64,000 nucleotides of DNA from Candidatus Rifleibacterium amylolyticum (GCA_009917695.1 JAACJG010000003.1:372001-436000); one strand, 5' to 3'; shown: positions 32,029-40,961, counted from the stretch's first letter. Notes: a model not told the origin generated them from the sequence alone. Program-made: numbers and translations.

Positions 32029-32367
32029 TTATGCGAAGTCAGAAAACACCGTGTCGCAGAGCTGATTTTGCACAGCCTGGAGAGCGGCTTCGACGGCTGA
32101 GGTGTCGCCATAGACGGCGATCAGGGTCATGTGGGTGGGGCAGACGCCACGGATCTCGGCAACCTGCACGGCAGCAGCTTTTTCCGCAATATCAGAAGCC
32201 GCAAGAATAGCCGCGACGGTGCCCTGAATCAGGCCAACAGCATCGGGCGGGTTTTTATACTCGACAAAATATCCGCTCGCGACCCGGCGATTTTCAAGTA
32301 TCGCCCAGAAGCCTTTTGAAGGCCTTTTAACCAGCCGCAGACTGACACCCGGCGCTGTACGATTCAT
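32029..32367 (-). CDS. BMC-domain (microcompartment shell-like) protein, orphan
   Basis: 112 residues from ATG 32367, with GAGGAG seven bases upstream (an ATG 15 bases earlier overlaps that site). Residues 42-100 follow the bacterial microcompartment fold: DAVGLIQG, AAILAASDIAEKAAAVQVAEI, then AVYGDTSAVEAALQAV, closest by eye to EutS/PduU-type shell proteins. Residues 1-41 are unfamiliar. No other shell gene or encapsulated enzyme is in the window. A Cys (Cys76) in VCPT sits before the last strand; some shell proteins (PduT, GrpU) carry an Fe-S cluster at the pore, and the neighbour is an Fe-S scaffold. A non-shell use is possible. The family call is moderately sure. Confidence 0.65.
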   Translation of the reverse strand: MNRTAPGVSLRLVKRPSKGFWAILENRRVASGYFVEYKNPPDAVGLIQGTVAAILAASDIAEKAAAVQVAEIRGVCPTHMTLIAVYGDTSAVEAALQAVQNQLCDTVFSDFA

Positions 32368-32393
32368 ACAAACACTCCTCATCTATTTCAGCC

Positions 32394-32402
32394 ATTATAG
32401 CA
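32394..32402 (-). promoter_or_regulatory. Extended -10 promoter of the BMC-iscU operon
   Basis: On the minus strand TGCTATAAT combines an exact TATAAT with the TGn extension, 27 bases before the BMC start. No good -35 is seen, which is normal for extended -10 promoters. Confidence 0.55.
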
Positions 32403-32521
32403 TATTCATGCCATTGCTGCATCTAGCAGGAATCAAACATGATAAAATCTTGTTGAGTGAGCAACTGGCAAGTGTTACTCTGAACCAATAATTACTGGAT
32501 CGATCTTGGAGGAGTTAATCT

Positions 32522-35131
32522 GTGACCCGAAAATTCAGCCGTTTTCTTTTGTCTATGGTCGTCTTATCATTCATTATCGCTACAACCGGTTCTGCGTCGG
32601 CTTTTGATTTTGCGCAGGTCAAAAAGGATGTAAAAGAAGCTCTGGAAAAGGGAAAGGGCGAAATCAGACTGGCTGATCTCGGTTATTTAAAATTCTTGCC
32701 GGCCGGTCAGATTGTTTTAAAAGAAGCTGTTTATCATGAACCGGAAAAGAACCCGCACATGATAGTTCTCGCTGGTCGTGGCAATCTTCCAGTTGAATTC
32801 AGCAAACTCGCCGGCAAAGACTCTGATATTGTCTTAACCTTTTCGGCAGATGCTGCAACAGCTAAGACGGCCAAAGACATGGTCTGTTCTGTTAACAGTT
32901 TTTTCGATGCTGCCGGGCTCTCAGACTTTTATGGAAAGATGGATGACAACATTTTCAAGGAACTGCTGGGCGGTAAGTGCATGTTTTCGCACAGCAATTT
33001 CAGGCAGACGTTAACGGCTGACCTGTTTCCTGATAATATGAAAAAGAAGTTCATATCCGTTCTGGGAGAGGGTTTTTCACTCGTTCTCAAGGATGGCGTG
33101 ACGCTTTCCTCTGAAATTAATTTCAATCCGAAACATACTGGTTTTAAAGCAGTTAATAAGTTTGCGAAATTGCTGGGCTGGGACCGCGCCGGACTTATTG
33201 CCAGCGCTTTTTTATCACCTGACTGGAAGCATATTACAATTAAAACCGTGCTGGATGATGGTTTTAAAATGGGTTTTCTGCCCGACAACTTCGGTGTCGC
33301 CAGACCATATTTTTTCTGTAATCTGGCAGAGATTGGCGTAGGTTTCGAACTGTCATTCAAAATGCATGATGATATGCTGCAGGGCGTTTGTCAGATAAGC
33401 TTGCCGGTGCTTCTTGGCAAAACTTCGGCAGCAGAAGCGAAGCCGGCGGCAGATGACAAAGCGGCGGCTGCAATAAATCAGGCCGCAGTGACATCGGCCG
33501 AAGCCTTTGCCGGCAATGACCTCAACAAAGTTAAGAGTGGCAGCGCCGTATTGCTGGCTGCTATGAACGGTGTGTGGCACAATGCTTTTTCGATCAAAAA
33601 TTTTGATATAGGCGATCTTGTTCTAAAAGGCGAGTTGCCGACTTCCTCGGGTAATCTTGTTCTGGGCTTTGGCGGCCGTGTTGATATTGGCAAGATACAG
33701 GTTGCAGTCGGTGGCAAGGTGCCGCTGGGTTTTGATCTTACAAAAGTTGCTTTTATGGGCAAGGCCAGCCGAATTCCATTTGGTGAACTTATTGCCATGA
33801 TTATTAAGAGCGCTGAAGAAAGCAAGAAAGATTCAGACCTGCCGGTAGACAAGCTTGCACTCAAAGATGTGATCGTTTCTATTGCGGCTAAGGATGACCG
33901 CGATCTCAATATCAAGGAAGGCCTTACTTTTGCCGGTGAACTTGAATTTGATGGAAAAGTACTTGGCAAAATAGATGTAAGAACTACGCATCCTGAGCAG
34001 TCGGGCGTAATGAAGCCGCTGGTTGGTTTCAGAGCTCTGGGCTGGCTGAAAAACTTTGACCTTGGCCCGCTCAAAGTTACCGGAAATGGCGCCGATGGCA
34101 AGGCCAAAACCAAAGATGACGGGGTTTACCTTGATATGGCTTACGGTACTAAACTTACCGACCATCTCAAGTTCAGCGGTCTGATCAAGCTTTTTTCGGC
34201 TGAAAAAGAGGCACAAATTAGCATTACCCGCATTTCTATCGATGTTTTCATGCGCGACAAGGTATTTGACCTGTACGAGGCAGAAATAACCATGAAGGGC
34301 TCAGCGAACCCGAAAAAGCCTGATTTTTTGCTTAAAGCGGCCTTGACCGAAAATTTCGCCGACGATGCAGTTAAATATACCACTGAGTTCATGAATGACG
34401 CGGTAGAAGAAATGACAGACAGCCTTGCCGATGCGCAGGAAGACTTTGAAAATGCGCAGGAGGCGCTTGAAGACGCAAGAAAAGATGCTGCCAGAGGACT
34501 GGATGATTTTAAGAAGGATGTTGAAAAAATAGCGGCAAAGGCAGAAAAGGCGCAGAAAAAAGTTGATCGCCTCGAAAAGTCACTTGATAAGAAAGAAAAG
34601 CAGCTCAAAAAGCTGAAGTGGAACAAGTTTAAAAAACGCGCAAAGCTCACTGCACAGATCGCCGGCCTCAAGGTTTCGATTCCCGTTGCAAAGACGGCTC
34701 TTAAAGCAGTTAAATCTCTTATGAGCGAGAAAAATATCGACAAGGCTGCCGAAGGCCTCAAAAAGGTGGCAGACGAGGCGCTCAAACTGGCTGAAAACTC
34801 AATGAAAGAAGCTTCAGAAAAATTTGCCGAAGCGAAGGAACTGGCAGATAAAGCCAACGTTCTGGCCGGCAAGATGAAAGATTTCGGTAAAAACTTCAAA
34901 ATCGATGAAGCTGGTTTCGAAATGGCTCTCGATCAGATTAAGAAGAACAAGTCACCTGAGCTTTATTACAAGGCCGAAATCTTTGGCAAAAAGGTCAATG
35001 GTAAAGCGCAGTTTGATTTTACCAACCAGAAAGAAGCCTTTATGGTTCTGGCAAAAGCGATGTTCGAAAAGTTCGCCGAACAGGAAAAGGAGCTGGGCCA
35101 GGCCGCCCTTTTATTGCTTGAGTCGTTGTAA
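32522..35131 (+). CDS. Large exported protein with C-terminal coiled coil, function unknown
   Basis: 869 residues, start GTG 32522 with GGAGGAG upstream. A signal peptide (about 1-28, ending SASA) is followed by about 600 residues of beta-rich sequence with recurring Gly-Lys-hydrophobic strands (for example LKDGVTLSSEINFNPK and KISLPVLLGKT-like segments). From about 625 to 800 there is a long Lys/Ala/Glu-rich coiled coil. A final 60-residue globular piece closes the protein. No further TM helix is seen, so it is probably periplasmic or surface-bound. No known domain is evident. It is flanked by a 225-base gap and appears to be a single-gene unit; its relation to the lipoproteins and secretin downstream is not established. 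Confidence 0.75.
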   Translation: MTRKFSRFLLSMVVLSFIIATTGSASAFDFAQVKKDVKEALEKGKGEIRLADLGYLKFLPAGQIVLKEAVYHEPEKNPHMIVLAGRGNLPVEFSKLAGKDSDIVLTFSADAATAKTAKDMVCSVNSFFDAAGLSDFYGKMDDNIFKELLGGKCMFSHSNFRQTLTADLFPDNMKKKFISVLGEGFSLVLKDGVTLSSEINFNPKHTGFKAVNKFAKLLGWDRAGLIASAFLSPDWKHITIKTVLDDGFKMGFLPDNFGVARPYFFCNLAEIGVGFELSFKMHDDMLQGVCQISLPVLLGKTSAAEAKPAADDKAAAAINQAAVTSAEAFAGNDLNKVKSGSAVLLAAMNGVWHNAFSIKNFDIGDLVLKGELPTSSGNLVLGFGGRVDIGKIQVAVGGKVPLGFDLTKVAFMGKASRIPFGELIAMIIKSAEESKKDSDLPVDKLALKDVIVSIAAKDDRDLNIKEGLTFAGELEFDGKVLGKIDVRTTHPEQSGVMKPLVGFRALGWLKNFDLGPLKVTGNGADGKAKTKDDGVYLDMAYGTKLTDHLKFSGLIKLFSAEKEAQISITRISIDVFMRDKVFDLYEAEITMKGSANPKKPDFLLKAALTENFADDAVKYTTEFMNDAVEEMTDSLADAQEDFENAQEALEDARKDAARGLDDFKKDVEKIAAKAEKAQKKVDRLEKSLDKKEKQLKKLKWNKFKKRAKLTAQIAGLKVSIPVAKTALKAVKSLMSEKNIDKAAEGLKKVADEALKLAENSMKEASEKFAEAKELADKANVLAGKMKDFGKNFKIDEAGFEMALDQIKKNKSPELYYKAEIFGKKVNGKAQFDFTNQKEAFMVLAKAMFEKFAEQEKELGQAALLLLESL

Positions 35132-35173
35132 TTTATAAAGACGATCTCACAGAATGCGAATTGTTTTTCAGGC

Positions 35174-35266
35174 TCATTTGTTCACGGACTCGGCGATGTA
35201 GTTCTGGATCGCTCTGTCGATCACCTCGAACAGAAATTTTTGCGAATTATTTGAGCTGGAAATAAT
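35174..35266 (-). other. Coding-like remnant without a start codon
   Basis: A 30-codon minus-strand frame in the 225-base gap reads like a real protein C-terminus (KFLFEVIDRAIQNYIAESVNK-like composition, amphipathic helix), but it has no ATG/GTG/TTG and no ribosome site. It may be the fossil 3' end of a lost gene. The rest of the gap holds only the promoter for the next gene. Confidence 0.25.
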
Positions 35267-35304
35267 TTATTTGAAAGTTAAGCAATAAGCACCTGATGCC
35301 GACA

Positions 35305-35333
35305 TTAGCAGACGTATTGCAGAGTTTTATATT
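35305..35333 (+). promoter_or_regulatory. Candidate promoter of the lipoprotein-secretin operon
   Basis: TTAGCA, a 17-base spacer and TATATT (four and five of six consensus bases) lie 24 bases before the lipoprotein start, just ahead of its GGAGGT ribosome site. Confidence 0.5.
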
Positions 35334-35356
35334 GCGTTGCTGTATCGGAGGTCTGT

Positions 35357-36361
35357 ATGAGGATTTGCTTTGTATTGCTGAGCTTGCTTGCTCTGACGGT
35401 TATTCTGATACCCGGCTGTTCAGGTGTCGGAGAAGAGAGCTATAGCAGTTCCTGGACAACTTTGCCGGCAAGCGTTGAAAAAAACGATGCCGATATGGCT
35501 GATCCTACGGCTGAATTGAAGATGACAGTGTTGCCGGCGCAGGCTTCAGTGCAGAACGAAAATAGCGTGCCGGTCAGCGTTTCGTTGGTTGGCAGCGGTT
35601 CTGCCGACATGGAACTGCAGGTTGCCATGTCATCGGTTCTCGGTGGCAAATTTGACCCTGAAAAGGGCGAATTCAATAACGGCAGTTTTATGACCACTTA
35701 TACAGCCCCGGCAGATGTGACCGGTAGTAATGAAATTGTGGCTCTGGCAGGCTCGCTTCTTGCAACCAGCGCGATTCAGATTCTTCCCAAAGCGATAGTT
35801 GCCTATCAGGTACAGGTAGTTCCGGCTGATCTGACTCTTGGCCGTCAGCAGACCACTTCGTTGACGGTCAAAGTTACCGACAGCAATGGCTGGTCTGTTA
35901 ATGACAGCGATGTAATTCTAACCAGCTCGTTGCAGGGTGTGTTTGGCTCAACGACCGGCACAACTGAAAATGGCGCTTTTACTACAACTTTCACCAGCGG
36001 CGACACGTCGGGCAACTGCAAGATCTCGGCTACAGCTCAGGGAACTTCTGGTGCTGCTACCATCGTAATCAGCGTGGTTCCTGAAATCACCATCATTCCG
36101 ACACTCAACCCGGCCGCAGCCGGTTCGACTCAACAGGTCAGCGTCAAGGTGACCGACGAACGTAAGCAGCCGCTCAATGGGGTAAAAGTATTCATCACCA
36201 GTTCCAATGGTGGTGCTTTTGCTTCTACAACAGAAGAGACAGGTGATGACGGGTTTGCCTGTTTCGAATACACGGCGCCAGCAGGGGTCGGTGTGGTTTC
36301 TGATAAGCTTATCGTGCAGGCTCTCGGCTTGAGCGCCTCTGCTGATATGGTTCTGCAGTGA
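35357..36361 (+). CDS. Lipoprotein with tandem Ig-like (Big_1-type) domains
   Basis: 334 residues. The N-terminus carries a lipoprotein signal with lipobox LIPGC, so the mature protein is lipid-anchored at Cys21. Three Ig-like units follow. The last two show the Big_1/invasin pattern clearly: a Thr/Ser-rich strand with SLTVKVTDSNG or QVSVKVTDERKQP, then VFGSTTGTTENGAFTTTF or GAFASTTEETGDDGFACFEY. Such domains act as rigid spacers or adhesion modules on the cell surface. A strong GGAGGT precedes ATG. It heads a run with a second Ig-like lipoprotein and a secretin, suggesting an envelope or secretion complex. Confidence 0.88.
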   Translation: MRICFVLLSLLALTVILIPGCSGVGEESYSSSWTTLPASVEKNDADMADPTAELKMTVLPAQASVQNENSVPVSVSLVGSGSADMELQVAMSSVLGGKFDPEKGEFNNGSFMTTYTAPADVTGSNEIVALAGSLLATSAIQILPKAIVAYQVQVVPADLTLGRQQTTSLTVKVTDSNGWSVNDSDVILTSSLQGVFGSTTGTTENGAFTTTFTSGDTSGNCKISATAQGTSGAATIVISVVPEITIIPTLNPAAAGSTQQVSVKVTDERKQPLNGVKVFITSSNGGAFASTTEETGDDGFACFEYTAPAGVGVVSDKLIVQALGLSASADMVLQ

Positions 36362-36369
36362 GGTATAAA

Positions 36370-36861
36370 ATGAAAGCGATATCAAGACTGGCTCTTATGA
36401 TTCTGGTCGTCATGGCGACGCTTGCCATTGGCTGTGCGCAGTCGAATCCTGTGTCGACAGGTTTTGTCGGCACTGGCGGTTATGCGATAAATCTCAGTGC
36501 ATCGGCAAAATCGGTGCCTTTTGGCGGTAGTGTCGTGTTTAACGCGGTTGTGCAGGACGCTGATGGAAATATGGTCATGACTTCTCCTCATTCAGTGACG
36601 TTTACGACTACCCATGGTGGCCAGGTGACCCCGATTCAGGCTCCTCTTGCCAATGGCATCGCGCAGGTCGTCTATGTCGCCCCACAGTATGTTGCGCCTG
36701 CAAGCCTACGAGCGCAGGCGGCCGCTGATGTTGAAATTCCGGAAATTAAGGAGCTGCCTACGCCAACAGGCGTTCCCTCTGAGTTTCCGCGAACTGATAT
36801 GGTTACTGCCTCATTTCAGGGCGCAATAGCCAAAATCAGTATCAACGTCTACAAACCTTGA
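36370..36861 (+). CDS. Small lipoprotein with one Ig-like domain
   Basis: 163 residues from ATG 36370 (GAGGT five bases upstream, overlapping the preceding stop region; a GTG at 36358 is the alternative). The lipobox is LAIGC. One Ig-like domain follows, with INLSASAKSVPFGGSVVFNAVVQDADG, a middle strand pair and QVVYVAP, similar to the domains of the preceding lipoprotein. A Pro/Glu-rich linker and a final strand (IAKISINVY) complete it. It lies eight bases after the first lipoprotein gene and 15 before the secretin gene. It could serve as a secretin-associated pilotin or a surface structural protein; neither can be decided from sequence. Confidence 0.82.
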   Translation: MKAISRLALMILVVMATLAIGCAQSNPVSTGFVGTGGYAINLSASAKSVPFGGSVVFNAVVQDADGNMVMTSPHSVTFTTTHGGQVTPIQAPLANGIAQVVYVAPQYVAPASLRAQAAADVEIPEIKELPTPTGVPSEFPRTDMVTASFQGAIAKISINVYKP

Positions 36862-36876
36862 GAAGGACGAACTACC

Positions 36877-38400
36877 ATGCTTAAAACAAACCTGCATAAG
36901 GCAAAAGTGATGATAATGGTGTTTTTCGTGGTGACCGGCTTTCTTTTCGCTGTTACACCAGGCTATGCTGATGGTGATGCTGCTGAAACGGTCGCGGCTG
37001 ACATGTATTCTGAAGATGGGGAAACAGCTGATGAGGCTGCTGCTGATAAGCCGGCAGAGCCTGAGCCAGTTCTGCCGCCCCCCCAGGAAATTTTTGGCAA
37101 TAACCTGCATAAGGTTACAACTTCGCGCAGTGAATTGACCTACAGCTGGGCTCTGGCCATGGTTAAAGCTGAAGAAATCATCGAAACCCTGCGTTCGACT
37201 TTTTCGAAAGAAATCAGCGACGGCCAGATCAGCCTCGTGGATAACCGTGCCGGCAACGCGATTCTTGCAATTTTTCCCGATAAAAAAAATGTGGCGACAC
37301 GCAAGGAATGGGCTGATGTCATGGGTGTTATCGATGGCCCGGTCGATCAGGTATTGATCGAAGTTAACATCTTTGAACTTATTCTCAACGATATCGAGCA
37401 GAAGGGCGGTCAATTACGCGCCGTAGCCGAAGCTGCGGTTGGCGGTCAGGATCTGTTTCAGACCATGAACCTGAGCCATACCGCCAACTCGATGGAAACC
37501 GAAGAACGCAAAATCGAAGGCTTCAAATACTATGTGACCAATGGTGACAAGCTCAAGGCATTGCTGTTCTCTGGCAAAGACCGCAACAAAACCAAGTTGC
37601 TGTCATCGCCGATGATGATTGCCTCGAATCACAAGCCGGCCAATTTCAAACTGGGACAGACCGTTCCCATTCTTACCGGCACTCAGATTGCCAATGACGT
37701 AACCAACTATTCTTTCGAACACAAGGATGTCGGCATCAACATTCATCTGACTCCGCATTTTTGTGGCGAAGGCTACATCAATATCGATATCAACCAGGAA
37801 GTAAACGACCTAGTGCAGTATGACGACGTTAAAAAAGTCGCGGTTTTTGCTCACAAAACGCTTACCTCGAACGTCACCATGCGCAGTGGCGAGACAGTTG
37901 CTCTTGGCGGTTACATACACAACAAAAACCGCCTCAGTCGCAAAAATTCGCCGGCTTTGCGCAAAATCCCTTTTATCGGTAAATACCTCAATCGCGACAT
38001 TGACACCAACGAACGCGCCGAAGTGGTTGTCTTTATTACTCCCAAAATTCTCGTTAACAACAACCATACCAAATTCAACCGAATGATCGATAAACAGCGG
38101 CTGACTCGCCGCATGAAGATGGTCGATCAGCTTGATAACGGTTTTGACGACAGCGATATCGGTGCCCGTACCCGTGATCGCCAAAAAAAGGCCGCTGAAA
38201 AGAAAGCAGTTGCCAGAAAAGCGATTGAGTCGCAGCAGAAGCCGTCTGCCATGATAAGGTCTGAAGAAGATGAGAATACAGCCAGAAAAGCAGCAGCCAA
38301 GGAAGCTGCCGCGCGAAAATATGCTGCGCGAAAAGCAGCTATTAAAGAGTCTCTGGCCCGTGACGCCGCTGCCAAAAAAGCAGCCGATGGCGAAAGCTGA
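36877..38400 (+). CDS. Secretin (GspD/PilQ-type outer-membrane channel protein)
   Basis: 507 residues with a signal peptide (cut near GYA) and an acidic, Ala-rich linker to about 75. One N-domain-like region follows, then the secretin core (about 170-390). The core has QTVPILTGTQ, YSFEHKDVGINIHLTPH, then SGETVALGGYIH and KIPFIGKYLNRDID, ending VVVFITPKIL. These are the gate and lip strands of the family. The last 100 residues form a Lys/Ala/Arg-rich tail with repeated AARKAA units, unusual for secretins. It is shorter than GspD or PilQ (about 650-750) and has fewer N-domains. No ATPase, inner-membrane platform or pilin gene is near, so its partner machinery is elsewhere or it is a stand-alone pore. 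Confidence 0.88.
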   Translation: MLKTNLHKAKVMIMVFFVVTGFLFAVTPGYADGDAAETVAADMYSEDGETADEAAADKPAEPEPVLPPPQEIFGNNLHKVTTSRSELTYSWALAMVKAEEIIETLRSTFSKEISDGQISLVDNRAGNAILAIFPDKKNVATRKEWADVMGVIDGPVDQVLIEVNIFELILNDIEQKGGQLRAVAEAAVGGQDLFQTMNLSHTANSMETEERKIEGFKYYVTNGDKLKALLFSGKDRNKTKLLSSPMMIASNHKPANFKLGQTVPILTGTQIANDVTNYSFEHKDVGINIHLTPHFCGEGYINIDINQEVNDLVQYDDVKKVAVFAHKTLTSNVTMRSGETVALGGYIHNKNRLSRKNSPALRKIPFIGKYLNRDIDTNERAEVVVFITPKILVNNNHTKFNRMIDKQRLTRRMKMVDQLDNGFDDSDIGARTRDRQKKAAEKKAVARKAIESQQKPSAMIRSEEDENTARKAAAKEAAARKYAARKAAIKESLARDAAAKKAADGES

Positions 38401-38417
38401 GTTTCGAGAGGTAATAT

Positions 38418-38939
38418 ATGGCTGATCAACAGGTTGACTCGGGTTTGTCGCCACAGGCCGGCGAATGGGTACGAAACTTCGGTTTGATTCCGCATCCTGA
38501 GGGCGGTTTTTTCTCAGAGGTCTATCGATCAGAAGGCGTTATCCCGGCTGGGGCTTTGCCATGGCATGGCGGTGCGCGGTCGTATTTGTCTTCGATTTAC
38601 TTCATGCTGCCGCCGGGTGAGGTGTCGCGCTTTCATCGGTTAAAATCTGATGAAATCTGGTATCACCACGCCGGTGGCTGTTTGAGTATACATCAGATCG
38701 AGCATGATGGCAGGCACAGCGTTTTTAAGCTTGGCCGCAATTTCGCTGCTGGTGAGCGTTTGCAGATTGTGATCAAGGCTGGTAACTGGTTCGGAGCCGT
38801 AGCTGATGCCGGTGAAGAAGTGCTGGTTGGGTGCGCCGTCGCGCCAGGATTTGATTTCAGCGATTTTGAACTGGCAAGATGCCATGAGTTGCTTGCAGCT
38901 TATCCAGCTTTGGAGCAGTTGATCTGTCGTCTGACCTGA
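38418..38939 (+). CDS. Cupin_5 (DUF985) family protein
   Basis: 173 residues with GAGAGG upstream of ATG. The family pattern is clear along its length: LIPHPEGGFFSEVYRS, SSIYFMLPPGEVSRFHRLKSDE, WYHHAGG, then GNWFGAV and GCAVAPGFDFSDFEL. His and Glu of the cupin barrel (FHRLKSDEIW) probably bind a metal or ligand. DUF985 proteins are widespread, structurally cupins, and of undefined function; some are annotated as epimerase-like. It follows the secretin by 17 bases and converges on dxs three bases later with no obvious terminator between them. Confidence 0.92.
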   Translation: MADQQVDSGLSPQAGEWVRNFGLIPHPEGGFFSEVYRSEGVIPAGALPWHGGARSYLSSIYFMLPPGEVSRFHRLKSDEIWYHHAGGCLSIHQIEHDGRHSVFKLGRNFAAGERLQIVIKAGNWFGAVADAGEEVLVGCAVAPGFDFSDFELARCHELLAAYPALEQLICRLT

Positions 38940-38942
38940 TTT

Positions 38943-40838
38943 TCAGCAGGCAACTTTTTTTATAACAGAGGGTTGCAACCACTCGGCGATGCGTTCTTTG
39001 ATGCCGGCTGCATCGATTTTGAGCAGGCGGCGCAGTTCGCTCTGACTGCCGTGCTGAACGAAGCCATCAGGAATGCCGATGCGCAGCATGCCTGCCTTAT
39101 GCCCCATTTCTATGGCATGTTCGGCAATCAGACTGCCAAATCCTCCGGGCAGGGCGTTTTCTTCAACGGTGATCATCGGAATATGCCGATTGACTACTGA
39201 TGTCAGCATGTCAAGATCGAATGGCTTGATAAATCGCGGGTTGATGACACAGGCGTTGATGCCCTGTTGCTCAAGTTCTTTGGCGGCTTCAAGTGCCGGG
39301 TGAAGCATGTGCCCCAGCGCCCATATCACTATGTCTTTGCCTTCTCTGACAATCTCGGCGCGGCCGCTGACGATTGGCTGGCGGTCATTAACGCTGTCTT
39401 CGCAACCGATGCCCGCTCCACGCGGATATCGAATCGCAACCGGGCCATTCTGCTCGGCAGCGTAGGTCAGCATCTGATCGAGTTCGATCTCGTCTCGCGG
39501 CGCCATCACCTGGATATCTGGAACACAGCGCAGAAAAGACACATCAAAGACGCCATGATGGGTCGGCCCATCTTCGCCGACAAGGCCGGCGCGGTCGAGA
39601 CACATAACGACCGGAAGCTTCATCAGTGAGACGTCATGAATTACCTGATCGTAGGCGCGCTGCATGAATGATGAGTATATGGCGACAAACGGACGTAGAC
39701 CGCCTTTGGCCATGCCGGCAGCCATCGTTATCGCGTGCTGTTCGGCAATGCCGACATCGAAGAATCGGGCAGGAAAGTCGAGGGCAAAACGGTTGAGGCC
39801 GGTTCCTTCTTTCATCGCCGCCGTAATTGCGACGATGTCTTCATTCTGGGCCGCCAGGCGGCAGATTACGTTCCCAAAAACATCTGTATATGAGGGTGGC
39901 GTCTTGCTGCTTGATTTTGCTTTGCCGGTCGATATTTCAAAGGGGCCGGTGCCGTGAAATTTATGACAGAACTCCTGTGCTGGTTTGTAGCCACGACCTT
40001 TTTCGGTGAGCACATGTACAAGAACCGGGCCTTTGCGGTCGCGTGCGCGAATCAGGGCGCGTTCGAGCGTTTCAAAATCGTAGCCATCGACCGGGCCAAA
40101 ATACTTGAAGCCGAATTCTTCGAAGAGCATGCCAGGCGTCAGCAGATATTTAAGGCTGCCTTCGAGACGGCTTATAACATTGTAAAGACGCGAACCGAAG
40201 CCAGGGATCTGCTTGAGCACATGCGCCAGATAATCTTTTGGGGTTGTGTAAGCGGGTTCCAGACGCAGGCGGTGCAGATACATCGACATGGCGCCAACGT
40301 TTGGCGAAATTGACATCTCGTTATCATTGAGAATTACCACTACGTCATTCTTTTCGTGACCGGTATAATTGAGCGCTTCAAATGCCATGCCTGCTGTCAG
40401 AGCACCATCGCCGATCACTGCAACAACTTTGCCGTCGCGGCGAAACTGCTGATTGGCAATGGCCAGTCCCTGGGCCGCTGAGATCGAGGTTGAGCTGTGG
40501 CCAGTATTGAACATGTCGTGGCGACTTTCGCAGATTTTTGGAAAGCCGCTTATGCCGCCAAAGGTTCTGATTCCGGCAAACTGCTCGCGCCGGCCGGTAA
40601 CGATCTTGTGTGTGTAGCACTGGTGACCGACATCCCAGACAATCTGGTCTTTGGGTGACCGGAAAATTCGGTGCACAGCCAGAGTCAGCTCAACAATGCC
40701 GAGGTTGCTGGCAAGATGGCCGCCGTTGCGCGAAACGACGTTGATGATCATCTCACGTATTTCACTGCTAAGCTGCTGAAGTTCGTCGTAAGAAAGAAAC
40801 TCCAGATCAGCCGGTTCTCTTATCCGGTCAAGAATCAT
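38943..40838 (-). CDS. dxs: 1-deoxy-D-xylulose-5-phosphate synthase
   Basis: 631 residues, the usual Dxs length. It condenses pyruvate and glyceraldehyde-3-phosphate, using thiamine diphosphate, in the first step of the MEP isoprenoid pathway. The thiamine-binding motif GDGALTAGMAFEALN leads to the NDNEMSISPN segment. The catalytic Glu lies in VGIAEQHAITMAAGMA, and DRAGLVGEDGPTHHG is typical of the family. A good promoter (40879-40906) precedes it, but no Shine-Dalgarno is obvious. Isoprenoids made here feed undecaprenyl phosphate, used by the sugar transferase and Mur enzymes in this window; that link is general knowledge. Confidence 0.98.
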   Translation of the reverse strand: MILDRIREPADLEFLSYDELQQLSSEIREMIINVVSRNGGHLASNLGIVELTLAVHRIFRSPKDQIVWDVGHQCYTHKIVTGRREQFAGIRTFGGISGFPKICESRHDMFNTGHSSTSISAAQGLAIANQQFRRDGKVVAVIGDGALTAGMAFEALNYTGHEKNDVVVILNDNEMSISPNVGAMSMYLHRLRLEPAYTTPKDYLAHVLKQIPGFGSRLYNVISRLEGSLKYLLTPGMLFEEFGFKYFGPVDGYDFETLERALIRARDRKGPVLVHVLTEKGRGYKPAQEFCHKFHGTGPFEISTGKAKSSSKTPPSYTDVFGNVICRLAAQNEDIVAITAAMKEGTGLNRFALDFPARFFDVGIAEQHAITMAAGMAKGGLRPFVAIYSSFMQRAYDQVIHDVSLMKLPVVMCLDRAGLVGEDGPTHHGVFDVSFLRCVPDIQVMAPRDEIELDQMLTYAAEQNGPVAIRYPRGAGIGCEDSVNDRQPIVSGRAEIVREGKDIVIWALGHMLHPALEAAKELEQQGINACVINPRFIKPFDLDMLTSVVNRHIPMITVEENALPGGFGSLIAEHAIEMGHKAGMLRIGIPDGFVQHGSQSELRRLLKIDAAGIKERIAEWLQPSVIKKVAC

Positions 40839-40878
40839 GCTTGATTAAGGACTCAACTTGTTACTAGATATTTAATCG

Positions 40879-40906
40879 ATTATATCACAAGCCTGATTTT
40901 TTACAA
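40879..40906 (-). promoter_or_regulatory. Promoter of dxs
   Basis: On the minus strand TTGTAA, a 16-base spacer and an exact TATAAT, 41 bases before the dxs start codon. The -35 matches four of six bases. Confidence 0.65.
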
Positions 40907-40929
40907 ACTGCCGATTTCGTCAGCAATTC

Positions 40930-40961
40930 CCGGCAATGATGAAAAAAGATGTCATTGCTGG
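40930..40961 (-). terminator. Hairpin at the 3' end of the DUF1858 gene
   Basis: CCGGCAATGA and TCATTGCTGG pair (one G-U) around a 12-base A-rich loop. The arm overlaps the DUF1858 stop. It lacks a U-tract, so it is a stabiliser or a weak terminator of the preceding operon. Confidence 0.4.

Noticed and set aside
34141-34899. Long open frame antisense to the coiled-coil region (252 codons)
   Set aside because: It is Ser/Phe/Leu-rich low complexity, the mirror image of a Lys/Glu/Ala coiled coil, with no ribosome site.
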